The translations under genes were made by a program, and so were the position numbers. The notes beneath the pieces are model-generated. The model saw only the letters and a list, made by a program, of their open reading frames with translations. It was not told where the DNA came from and did not search any database. DNA of 64,000 nucleotides from Euptelea pleiosperma (Eukaryota > Streptophyta > Magnoliopsida > Ranunculales > Eupteleaceae), in contig CM068551.1 of NCBI GenBank assembly GCA_035048495.1, forward strand, positions 15,750,248 to 15,814,247. The letters run 5' to 3'. The number at the start of each line of letters is the position of its first letter. Within the stretch, counting starts at the first letter, position 1. Of this stretch, positions 45,908 to 58,200 are shown in pieces.

Positions 45908-46286
45908 ATGCAGCTGCCTTCTGGCATCATGCAACTGCTGCTGTCAAGAGCCTTCTTCTTCTTACACCCCCAACCGTCCATGGCGCATTTTAGCACCACC
46001 ACCACCACCACCACCACCACCAGTAGTAGTATCAGACAAAAGGCGAGGTTGAAGGGTGTGGTGTTCGACATGGACGGAACCCTAACGGTCCCCGTTATAG
46101 ATTTCCCGGCAATGTACAAAGCCGTGCTCGGCGAAGAAGAGTACATTTCTATCAGATCAAAGAGTCCATCTGGCATTGATATCTTGCACCACATTGAGAC
46201 TTGGAGCCCCGAGAAGCAGAGGAAAGCTTATGAGATCATTGCCAAATACGAGCGCCAGGGACTCGATCGCCTCCAGATCATGCCCG
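45908..46286 (+). CDS. HAD gene exon 1
   Basis: ATG at 45908 (MQLPSGIMQLLLSRAFFFLH) is taken as start. In-frame ATGs at 45929 and 45980 are alternatives, and the frame stays open up to an ATG at 45812. The exon ends ATGCCCG before GTTGGT, phase 1. It includes a nine-Thr tract from (ACC)9. Confidence 0.85.
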
Positions 46287-49200
46287 GTTGGTCCATTTTT
46301 TCCTACAAATTTATGGGTTTTCTCGATTTTATGCGGAAGGAATTGAATTGGATTCTAAATAATTTAATGGTACCTAGTCGTCATTGTTCTTAATTTGTCT
46401 GAGATTTTGGTTAATTCGAATCGGGTTTCTTGTATTTCTGAGCAATGGGTTTGTGTTTTTGAATCTTATGAGGTTAATGTGAAATGGGTTTTGATTACAA
46501 AAAAAAAAAGTGAAATGGGTTGTTGGTCCATTTGTGGATTCTCTGGAAAGTGATATTATGAGATCTTTTGTCTCATTGTGTTTGATTTGTTGGTAATTCG
46601 GAGGTAACGAGAAATGCATTAATAACCTTAATGAATTCTTTGCTTGGAGGTTTAATTCATTGTGTCGACAGGATCCTTCTTGCAGTTATTTGCATCAACT
46701 TTAGCTTAAGAACCCTTTCTGGACGTGTTTTCCATCTCTCCAAAGGTTTCTCATTTGTTGTCCATTTTCCTTTCATAAGGCCGTAAATAGCCACATTTGG
46801 CATAACCTATGCATAATGTGATGTGTGGTGAAGAGTAACCAATAGACCAAGTTCCATCAAATTGGAAGTAGCCCTTGCATTGCCCATGATGCTGCAAACA
46901 AGCAAACAAACTCCTAGTCTAACTCACATAAGAAAAATGGAGGACACAGTTTTCAATAATCTTTCTATGTCAATGATGCAGCTGACTCTCACCCAAGAAC
47001 AGTGTACTTAGGGATGTTTTGTATATATGGAACTCTTCCCTAGTACTTATACACTGTACGTTTTACTCCTAATACAATTTTGTTACTTATCACAAGAAAA
47101 AGGATCTACATGCTTGGTAGAAGAAAGCATTTAGGATAAAGGTGCAAGTAGGAATTATGCAATACGGTGCTCCAACAAAAAACAATAACATCTTATACAC
47201 ACAAATGTATATATATAGACGCACACAATCTTTTGCCACACCTGCAAACTTGGATCAAATTTGAATGAGAAAAGAAGAAATTGATTAGCCTTGCCGTTTA
47301 GGAAATGATCGCATTTTTATTTTTGGAATATTAAGTTGAAGGCAATGGAAAGTGGCGTACCATATTGATGTGGACATCAAAGCATCACATGGGTTCTACC
47401 AGTGGGAGACAAGAAAAAAGATTTTGAAGACCTCACATGCATGTGCATCATGAAGACTCCACGTTGGAAAGATGCATGTGGGCTCGAAGAGTTTTTTATT
47501 TGTTTTCTAGGCTTATTTTGATGTTTTTTTAGAGTTTTTTGTGTCTTTACAATGAGTCTAAACTTAGGAGGCTCATTGTTATTTTGGTTAGTTGTTTTGA
47601 GTTATTTTTTTTATAGCCATTAGATTAGATGGATGGCTAAGATTAGATTAGGATATTTTGACTTATTATTTAAACTTTTTTCGTTGAAATTTTTAATTGA
47701 TGATAATATATTGAATTTTGCTATTGAGAATTCTCTTGTGGAGTGTTCTCTTCTTCCTTGATGAGAATCCAAGCTTCCTTTGTGTGAATCCAAACTACTC
47801 GGTTCAAATCCGAAGGTAACTTCTTCATCTCTATCTCCTCTCTTATTCTTTTCTCTTTCTCCATTTTTGTTTTCTTTATTTTCCTTCTCGTTGGATCAAA
47901 TTTGACCTAGAAAACCCAATGATGCAGAACATTTAACCAATACTCTCCAAAAGCTGCGACTGTTGGTAGCGTGAGATTAAATTCCTTTATCTCATAGCCC
48001 ATGATCCAGGCCCTCGGTCGAACCCTCCTTCGTGTGTCCTATTTCACACGGGCCATCCCACCCCGAGTGTGCCCCATATACGCAGGCTGCCCCACTCGAG
48101 GCCGGTGTGAAAATGCCCCTACATTAATTACCCCAGGTGAGGAGTCTCGAACACGAGACCTCCCACTCTGATACCACTTTGATGCAGGACATCTAACCAA
48201 TACTCCCCAAAAGCCACGATTGTTGGTAGCGTGAGATTAAATTCCTTTATCTCAGAGCCCATGATCTAGGCCTTCGGTCGAACCCTCCTTCGTGGGTCCC
48301 ATTTCACACAGGCCATCCCACCCCGAGTGTGCCCCATATACGTAGGCTGCCCCACTAAGCCCGGTGTAAAAATGCCCCTGCATTAATCACCCCCAGTGAG
48401 GAGTCTCGAACACGAGACCTCCCACTCTGATACCACTTTGATGCAGAACATTTAACCAATACTCCCCAAAAGCCGTGACTGTTGGTAGCGTGAAATTAAA
48501 TTCCTTTATCTTATAGCCCGTGATCTAGGCCCTCGGTCGAACCCTCCTTCGTGGGTCCCATTTCACATGGGCCATCCCACCCTGAGTGTGCCTCATATAC
48601 GCAGGCTGCCCCACTCGAGCCCGGTGTGAAAATGCCCCTGCATTACCCAACCATATCTCTTTTATCTCGAAACCCTAACCATTGATCACAGTTATGAATA
48701 GTGTCGCATGAATAATAACCCTCCACCAATTCTCTATACAGTATCTAAACTTACCCAAAACCCTCACCATAAACCCCAAACACTCCCAGATCCCTGCAGT
48801 AATCATAGAACCCCTAACCTCTTCTCAAACCCTAATTTTTCATGGATTTCATTTTTCTCCCGAAACCCGGCTAAAATCTAATACTTGCCAGAAAGCCCCC
48901 GAAACTTGCCAGAAATCTTCCTGAACTTCAAATAACTTATAATCTCTTAGAAAAGGAAACCATTTCAAATTTGTTTCAGCCTTTAACTGATTTCCTAAGC
49001 TTGTTGGAAGTTCCATCTTTCATTAGATCCTCGCAGTTAAAGCAACGGGTCTAATATTGTGGGATTGTGTGAAGGCCTTGAACTTTAATAAATTTACTTG
49101 CTTGAATTTGATTGTTTGCGTTTGATTAGCATGACAATTTATTATTTTATTGTTCTTAATAATTTTCTGTTAATCTCAGCCTTTAGTTTGAGGCCATCGC

Positions 49201-52200
49201 ATTCGTCCTGCATCAATTTGGTATCAGAGCATTAGGTTAGCTTATGGAATTTGAGTCTTACACTTAGGATTTTATTTTTGTTTTGTTTTATTTTATTTTA
49301 GATTAGTCTTGCATTAGTTTTGTTAGATTATCTTTAGGAAATTTTAGAGCCATGGATATTTCTATATTGCTCCGAGGGGCTCCAACTTTCATTGGTGATC
49401 CAATAGCCTTAGAGAACTGGTTATCTAACATGGACTGCTACTTTAGGCAGTATGTCCTGTTCGAAGAGTGTAAGGTTAAGTTGTCGAAGTGGAAATTGGT
49501 GGGACTAGCTAGGATCCATTGGGATAATGTGGAGCGCCAACTTGAAAGAGTGGGACGTGCACCCGTTACCTCTTGGGATGTTATGAAAGAGAAATTGAGA
49601 GACAAATACCTCCCAAAGTCCTACCAAGGGCGAGTCATGAGAAATCCATATGTAGAAAACAGAGAGAGTCAAAGAAGGAAATCGCAAAAAGTTAGAAGCA
49701 AATAAACGATTGTTGAATCAATTGAAACAAACTGTTAAGTCTTCTAAACCCATTGTTGACCCTACAGTAGAGTCTACTGAGTCTCCCAAAGAGTCTCCTA
49801 GTGAACCTACCAACTCTCAAGTTGAGTCTACTATTGAACACATTAAGTCTATTGAGCTTATTGAGTCTACTCCTAAGCTCTTTGTTGAGCCTATTGTTGA
49901 ATCTTGCGACGAGTCCACTGAGCCTGTTATTGAGTCCATTGTTGAGTACAAGTCTAGGATTCTTGTAGATTCCAATCCCATAGCAGCTTTACGTAGGCAT
50001 CATGACTTGCATGCTGAGATTAATAAGGAGATTATTTTGAATAATGAACATCATAAATTTCTTGTTGATTCATATTGCATTTCTGAGGATTTTCAAGTGA
50101 ATGACTTTGTTATGGTTACAGGTGAGTGACGTACAACCCTACAGTATTGGACACCATATAGCTTTGAAGTATGTTGGATCTAATGCACATGTTCTGGAAC
50201 TCCCACCAAACGAGGGCATCAGTCTAATCTTCCACTTGGATGGCCCTGTCCTTTCTCTAGGTCCAACAATTGCATCTATTGCCCCTCTTTGTGTTCCTAG
50301 TGTTCTACCTGACCATGGTCTTGATCCATGCCCATGGCCTCCTCCTACACCCATTCTCTATGATAGTCCATTTTATGGTCAAACCACTATGCCATACTTA
50401 TTACTATCACCATGGCCTTCTACCCTACTCACACCATATCCCAGCAGATATCCATTTCACAGGAGAGGCATAGGGTCACTCACGCCACATTACATTGATG
50501 GTATCTTGGTTCACATTGGCTGCATTATGGGTGAGAGATTGTATTCCACTAGACGAGGGTTGCTACGAGTACCTTGTCAGGTGGAAAGGCATACTAGATT
50601 TTGTTTATAGCGTTGAAGGCCTTATGTGCACGTATATGACATCCTTGAAGCCCCCACACTGGGAAAACGTGCATATGAGAAGGTTAGAGACTACTTGGTT
50701 TATTGGGGATGAGCTACAACGACTTGATCATGACATCCCAAATCGGTACAACAACTTTAATTCGTCAGAGACGAATTCTTTTCAGTTGGGGAGAATTGAT
50801 GCGGACATCAAAGCATCACACGGGTTCTACCAGTGGAAGATAAGGAAAAAGATTTTGAAGACATCACATGCATGTGCATCATGAAAACTACACATTGGAA
50901 AGATGCATGTGGGCTACGTATGGAGTTTTTGAAGAGTTGTTATTTGTTTTCTAGGTTTATTTTGATGTTTTTTTAGAGTTTTGGGTGTCTTTGCAATTAG
51001 TCCAAACTTAGGAGGCTCATTGTTATATTGGTTAGTTGTTTTAAGTTGTTTTTTTATAACCATTAGATTAGATGGATGGCTAAGATTAGATTAGGATATT
51101 TTGACTTATTATATAAACTCTTTTAGTTGTAATTTTTAATTAATGACGAAATATATTGAATTTTGCTATTAAGAATTCTCTTGTGGAGTGCTCTCTTCTT
51201 CCTTGGTGAGAATCCAAGCTTCCTTGGAGTGAATCCAAGCTACTCGGTGCGAATCGAAGGTAACTTCTATCTCTATCTTTTCCCTCTTATTCTCTTTTCT
51301 TTCTCCGTCTTTATTTTCTTTTTGGATTAAGTTTGACCTAGAAAACCCAACCGTATCTCTTCCATCCCTAAACCCTGACTATTTACAACACTGTGAATAG
51401 TGCTGCGTGAATAGTAACTTCCTTACACCAGTTTGTCCTACGACACTCTAAACCCTCCCAAAACCCTTACCACAACCCCAGACATGCCCAAATCCTTTCG
51501 GTAACCATAGGTATCCCTAACCCCATCATAAACCCTAATTTTCCACAGTTCTCCTTTTTCTTCCGAAACTCGGCTAAAATCTGATACTTGTCAAAAAGCC
51601 CCGAAACTTGCCAAAAACCTTCCTGAACTTAAAGAACTTATAATCTCTTGAAAATGAAACTATTTCAAATCTAGTTCGTCTCTAAGCTTGTTGGAAGTTC
51701 CACCTTCCATTAGATCCTCACCGTTAAAGCAACGGGTCTGATATTGTGGGATTGTGTGAAGGCCTTGAATTTTATTAATTTTATTTGCTCAAATATAATT
51801 ATTTGCATGTGATTAACATGGAAATTTACTATTTCATTGTTCTTAATAATTTTCTGTTAATCTCAGCCTTTAGTTTGAGGTCATCACATATGGCAGCTGG
51901 AGATGAAACTTGAGGGGTTAGAAATTTTCCTAAATCCACGAAAGAAGAGTAGAGGGTTTTGTGAGAGCCTTCTTGTGCTTTTTTTTTTCCCTCTTGGACT
52001 TTAAGATTGGAGTTTGTCAAATCTTGGGTGTTTTTTACATCCATAACAATGAAAAGAATTGCAATATACAATAGTGTGCTTCTAGGGTTTTGGGGATTGA
52101 CTTAAACGAGAAACCTGGAAATGAGGAGCAAAAGTGACATCATTGGCTTCAAGGTACTTAAAAGTCTTGGAGCTGAATTATGAGATCTATTGATATATTA

Positions 52201-55200
52201 AATTCCGCTACTATCGAGCTTGCATTGCATTCGGTCCCAAGCCTAGATGAAGGATGAGGGTTACGTTAGGTTGGAAGCCAAAGAATTTTTCCATATCCTT
52301 TCATGTGTTTGTATCCGTTATTTCAAGGTCATGCTAGGGCTCGAATGGAGGAACGTGATTTGTATTGCCAACACCAAACAATTGGGATCTATATAACAAG
52401 GACACGGAACTTTTAGGGTTTTTTGCCGTGTTGGACTTGTCGACACTCGAACATTCATGTCGACACATCCAAACACATACGGGCGTGGCACCCTTTATTT
52501 TAATTATTGTTAATATAAACTTGATTTTTAAAAGAGGGTTTGGTGTGTTTCATCCTCCATACAATACTTTTTTTTAAGTTATTAAACACATCTGTAGTTT
52601 GGTAGTTTTCCGTTTTATCAATGTTTTTATATTTAATATGTTATTGGATGGCTCTATGGTTTATAGAAATGTTTTCCTTGACTCTTCATATATTCTTGTC
52701 CTTAGTTTTTATTTATAAAAACTTATGGTTTAAAAATAACTAAAACATTATATTATAATACATGTTTACGGACGTGTTTGCGTATCGGACTTTTTAAAGG
52801 CGCTATGTTAGACACCTTGTATATGTGTTAGACACCGAATCATGTTTCCGTGTCATTGTTGCATAGGTTGGGATAAGTTTTTGCTGACGACAACGAATGA
52901 TAATAATTTTTTTTTGATAAGATAAACTTTATTGGAAACGAAAAGGAGCTTACAACCACCTAGGATTACAATGGTCGAGATGACCAGCGAAGCCAAAGGG
53001 GAAACATAAAGAAAACAAAAAACCCCGAACAAAAGGGGACCTAGGACATCAATCCCTAGTGCAAAAGAGGTCCATACGAAATACAAAATCTTAAAAAAAT
53101 ATGCCCCTACATTCCGAAAACACCTTGGATCATAAAAACAACCCCTTGATACTGAGAATGACTGATGCCGTGTCTTCACTCTTGCCCTCGAACACCCTTT
53201 GGTTCCTTTCCTCCCACAAGCCACCGACGATGCGAAAGGCAACATCTTCCACAAAATGCTTCCTTTAGCAGAGAAAGCTCTGGTCCGCTAGCTGAGAAGG
53301 AACGACAAGAAAGTTTCCGGCATTACCCAGCACATCCCAGCAATAATAATGAAGAGCATAATGTTGAGTTTTAGGTTTGTGTTAGTGTTAGTTGATATTC
53401 CCTCCCCCCCACACCCCCACCACCACCACCACCCACCCACAAAAAAAAGAAGATTCAAATTGTTTATATTGATTTGGTGTGCATATAGGATCTTATCAGA
53501 AGTATTATCCCTTAAGTTGAAGGAGGTGGTGAGTTTTATGGTGTCCTCCTCTCAAGGAGCTTTCATCAATAATAGACAAATTTTGGATGGTATTCTCATA
53601 GTTAATGTATGTATTGAAGAAACTAAGAGGAGCAAAAAGGCAGGCTTGGTTTGTAAGGTAGATTTGGAAAAGGTATATGATCGGGTCGACTGGAAAAATC
53701 TTGATTATGTCCTTGTAATGAAAGATTTTGGTTATGGATGGAGAAGATGGATGAAGGGTTGTTTAAGTTTGGCTCAGTTCTCTATTCAACTCAATGGCAG
53801 TCATAAAGCTTTTTTTTAAGTCCTCAAGTGGTATTTGTCAAGGTGATGATCCCTTCTCCCTTTCCTTTTTTACTTTTATTACTGATATTCTTGGTAGATT
53901 ACCAAAAAACAAAGCGGAGGCTCCTAACCTTATTAAAGAATTTGTTGTGGAAGGGAGTGAGTGGAGATCTCTCATCTTCAATATGCGGATGATACTATCA
54001 TTTATTACAAAGCTAACATGGAACAATTGGTTAATTTGAAGAGCATACTTAAATTTTTTGAGGTGGTCTTTGGTCTAAAGGTGAGTTTGGTAAGTAATAG
54101 TGTGGTTGGGATTAATATTGATGGAGATGATTTGAGAAGCTTCATCAACATCTTTAACTATAAGGAAGAAAAGTGGTCGATGTGCTATTTATGTCTTCCT
54201 TTAGGTTGCAGTCCTAGAATCAAGGTTTTGGGGATCAGGTGGTTGAGAATGTTGAAAAGAAGCACTTGTAAAGGGCTCTTTTTTGAGGATTTTGTGTACC
54301 GATGGGACATCCCTTTGAATTAGGGATGTCTGTTAGTTGGGGGCCCATTGGCTCTTTTCTTATATGGAACTCTACTGTGTGTAGGTCACCTCAACGTCAC
54401 AAGCGGAGCTGCTTGTTTATATTGGCTTTGCCTTCAATAATATTTGCACTTATCGAAAAAAAGAAAAGCACTTATAAATAGTTTTTTTTTTGAAAAGAAG
54501 CTTGTGATATGGAAGAAAACTACATCTCCTTGGGAGGTAAAATAACTCTTATAAAATCCACTCCTTCAAATCTTTTGGTGTACGTTTTCTTTCTTTATGA
54601 TTCTAATGAGGGTTGCAAAGGGACTCAACCAAATCCAAGGAGGCTTTCAATGGGAAGGTGGAGAAGGTAAAAAGAATCATCTTATAAAGTGGAAAGAGGT
54701 TCTCAAGTTCAAGGAGAATGGGGGTCTCAATTTGGTTGGTTAGAATAAGGGACAAAAACTCAGCCTTTCTAGGTTATGGAGATTCTCATATGAAACTAAT
54801 AGTCTTTGCTTATCAGTAATTTGAATTAAATATGGCATGCACCAAAATAGGTAAGATTGTAATCTCAACTTGAAAATCACGTCTTTTAGTCCTGGGAAAT
54901 ACATTGCCAAGCTTTTCCCTTTGTCCCTTCCTTGCATTCAGTATGATGTGGGTTTAGGGAATAGAGACAATTTTGCGTAGACCTTTGTGTGGTGAATTCT
55001 CTCTTTGTCAGGAATTCCCATACCTTATTTTTATTTTTATTTTTTTTTATAAGTATAAGATGCATTATAAGGCAAAGCCAAAAAGATACAAAGGTGTAGC
55101 GAGAGAGGTCGAGGTGACCTACATACGCCAACACCTAGAGGGGAAGCAAAGATCCTAGGGACCCAACACTAAGACCCATCCCTCATACATATAAGGTCCC

Positions 55201-58200
55201 ATTAGAACACCAAATCCTCAAAAAATAACCCTCTACATTCTAAGAACATTTTAGACCATATCAGACTAGCCCCTTGATATTTAGGACTATCGAAGCAAAA
55301 TCTTCGCTCTTGCCATCAAAGATCTGCTGGTTCCTTTCTTTACACAAGCCCCACAAGATAGCAAAAGGAAGTAACTTCCACAAAATACGTCCACTGTCTA
55401 AAGGTCAGGAGGGCGCCAACTTAGGAGGAGATCCGTCAGGGTACCCAGCATCACCCATCTTATCCCGAATTCCTTAATGAACCTAGTCCACACCTCCCAT
55501 GCCATATCACAATGCATTAACAGATGGTACACAGACTCCCCACTACGCCTACACATATTGCAAAAGTCCACCACGACTAGCCCTCTGGATCTCAAGTGAT
55601 CAGTAGTCAGGATCTTGTCTAGGGAAGTGGCCAGACTAATAAAACGACTTTAGACGGGATTCTAGGCTTCTACATCACTGAGGCCGTGAAACTGGAAGTA
55701 TCTGTGTAAGTTAACCCATCATAGAAGAGCAGTCTTGAGAGAGGTTCAATCTCCCCGTAGTTAAGATTTCTCCTAAATCCAAAGTTCTACCCCACCACAT
55801 CCCCTCTACTCTAAGTGCAGTCCTGAATGGTCCAATTTTTCCTCTCCGATAAAGAGTAAAGCTCAGGAAAATCAACCTTAAAGGGCCCTTCTCCGCACCA
55901 CTGGTCTTCCCAGAACTGGATTCTGTTGCCCGACCCTTCCACATATCGAATCCCTCTCTCAAACTCCCCTGATATCTTCAGAATATCCTTCCAAACACCA
56001 CAACCATATGGAAGGTGGGTAGGTCTATTGACCCACCTTGAGGGAGAGACCCCATACTGTCCCTCTATGACCCTAGCCCAAGGGCTATCGCTCTCCTCCC
56101 CGAACCTCCAGAGCCACTTGCCCAATAGGGCCTGATTCATCTCTTTAAAATGCCCGAATTTCAGATGTGGTATCCCCCTTTCCCTTTGGTTTGAACACTA
56201 GTTTTTGTAGAGATCTTAGGGAGTTTGAAATTGAGTTCATGGTTTTCCTCATTCTGAAGATGAAAGAAAGTTTGTTCCTTTTTTTCCAATGTGGATGCTA
56301 GGATTTAGTCTTTTGAACCTAAAGGACGTTTCACTATTAGCCTCGTGCAACACTAGGTGGACCATAGTATGAGCCTCGTGCAACACTTTAGAGACCATTG
56401 CTCGTATGGATATTTGGCCCATCCCTAGGTGGACCCCACATACCAAAAATCAGCCTCATTAGTGATTTTTAACCTTTGGATCTGAGTACCCCAAATAATG
56501 TTTGAATCTGATAGTTAAAAATATTTACATGAAAAGGACTCCAATCCAACGGTTAGAAATCACTAATGAGGTTGATTTTTTGGTATGCAGGTCCACTTAG
56601 GGATGGGCCAAACATCCATACAATTAGTGGTTTCTAAGAGTGTGCCACACGACTCATATTGTGGTCCATCATCAATGTTGATAATTGACCTCCGTGATCA
56701 AGATTTAGTCAAAAAATTCGCTCGAGTGCTGGAGAATAATTTAAAAACTTGGACTTTAATCGTCCCCTTTCTATGTAGGGGTAATTTTGTCAGTTAAAAA
56801 TGACACCAACAATTACCGACATTGTCGGTTGACCATCCCACCCTTGTACAAAATCCTAGCTCCGTCACTACCCTCACCTTTTCTTTCCAAAAATGTTTTG
56901 AACCCAGGTGTTCCGCCTAAGATCAAAGCTTTTGTTTGGATTGCAGTTCTAAGGAGTAATACTTGTGATGCCCTCCAGAAGAGAAGGTAGAAAAAAAAAA
57001 GTAATTTCCCCTCATATTGTGTTATGTGCATGAAAGATGGTGAATCCACCAATTACTTGTTTATTCAATATATGACAACGATAAAGGTTTGGTGCCATTT
57101 CCTAAGTTTTGTGGAGCTTTCTCAATGTTTCCTTCCAACATTCTTGATTTGATTGCCCAATGAAACTAAGTCCTTTTGGTAGTCGTGGTCGTGTGCTTTG
57201 GAGAAGTTTAATGCCATTTTGAGGAGAATTGGGAAGGAATAAAATATTATTTGAAGACAAAAACAAGTTCTTTGATCTTTTTGTGCTTATTGAAAAGATC
57301 AAAGTGATCATCTCTCATTGGGCAATTGCATCAAAGGGATTTAAAAGTGTTAGTTGTAGTGATATCTTGAGGGATTGGAGGCAGTGATGTGGTCCTCCAC
57401 TCCTCGTGGCATTCATGTGGTTTGGCATCCTCCAAATGAAGATGAAATTAAGCTTTACTTTTTTTTTTTTTATAAGTATAAGCTTTATTAGAAAAAATGA
57501 AATCATAAGCTTTATTAGAACAAAATCATAAGCTTAACTTTTATGATTGGTCTTTGGGCAATCCGGGCCCACTTGACATTAGATGTGTTTTAAGGAATTC
57601 CAAAGGAGGGATCATTCATGTATTCTCAAGTCCCATTGGAGTGAGATGATTCAAACAAGGCACAAGCTCTCTCTCAGATTGAAAATTAGCCAAAAGGTAC
57701 ATTTGGGCAAAATCGTGCTTGAAGTCAACTCCAGCAAAGCTTTTGGGTGACTAAAGCTACCAAGCTTTCAACACCTACATGTCCTGAAAAAAGTCCTTTT
57801 AATCATTTTCTCAAGTAAAATCTTTGTTTACTTTTCTCATATTCTATTATTTTTCATAAGTTGTAAACTTGAATGTTGGCTTTTGAGTATATCACGGTTC
57901 CCCTTTTTGCAGGGAATCGGAAATGTTTGGTAGCATTAGTCAACAAATGTGTCTAGTATGTCACGGTTCCCCTTTCTGCACATTTTTAATATCCACATAT
58001 TTTTATGTTTTTTCATGGTTTTTAATATGCTATTTTGGATGGTTTTTATATCCAAAATAGTTCCAATCTTTGAACATCTATAGATTATTAGAAGAGTACA
58101 GTCAATAGTTTTTATGTTTGGTTGTGGGGAGAGGGTATTGATGAGGACATTAGATCGTCCTACTCTAGAGTGTACCAAAGGAGGAGAGCTGGAGCCATGC

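Larger units (their letters stand above)
47366..51886 (+). mobile_element. non-autonomous gypsy element (gag plus integrase C-terminus/chromodomain) with TSD
   Basis: The 5' LTR 47366-49215 and 3' LTR 50797-51886 enclose 1,581 bp. PBS TGGTATCAGAGC follows the 5' LTR and a PPT-like AGTTGGGGAGAA precedes the 3' LTR. Perfect CATAT duplications lie at 47361-47365 and 51887-51891. The interior has gag, a Ser/Glu/Pro-rich stretch, the end of integrase and a degenerate chromodomain; protease, RT, RNase H and integrase core are missing. The LTRs differ by many substitutions and indels, so the copy is older than the 37-40 kb element. It sits in HAD intron 1 in the gene's orientation. Confidence 0.9.
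53460..57780 (+). mobile_element. L1-type LINE with RT, zinc-binding and RNase H domains, interrupted by insertions
   Basis: Plus-strand order: SSQGAFINNRQILDGILIVN, LVCKVDLEKVYDRVDWKNLD and SGICQGDDPFSLSF (RT palm, 53540-53870), ISHLQYADDTIIYYKANMEQ (active site YADD, 53965-54020), GGFQWEGGEGKKNHLIKWKE (54640-54700). After inserted elements PPKIKAFVWIAVLRSNTCDA and CVMCMKDGESTNYLFIQ (zinc-binding, 56910-57070), then WSLGNPGPLDIRCVLRNSKG (RNase H, 57550-57610). An RNase H domain after zf-RVT is known from some plant L1 clades. Stops and frameshifts show it is inactive. Confidence 0.87.

Noticed and set aside
46374..46619. Minus-strand 81-codon frame after HAD exon 1
   Set aside because: Lies in intron sequence opposite the gene, no domain, shadow frame of AT-rich DNA.
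47920..48645. Regular direct repeats with spacers, CRISPR-like at first sight
   Set aside because: Repeats are about 207 bp with 53-bp near-identical spacers and primer-binding sites, and the context is a plant genome; this is a tandem TRIM.
49219..49238. tRNA-like match near gypsy LTR
   Set aside because: It is the primer-binding site complementary to initiator tRNA-Met, not a tRNA gene; no cloverleaf follows.
53400..53450. His/Pro-rich start of a + strand ORF (HPHHHHHPP)
   Set aside because: Comes from a C/A microsatellite upstream of the LINE RT, not a protein domain.
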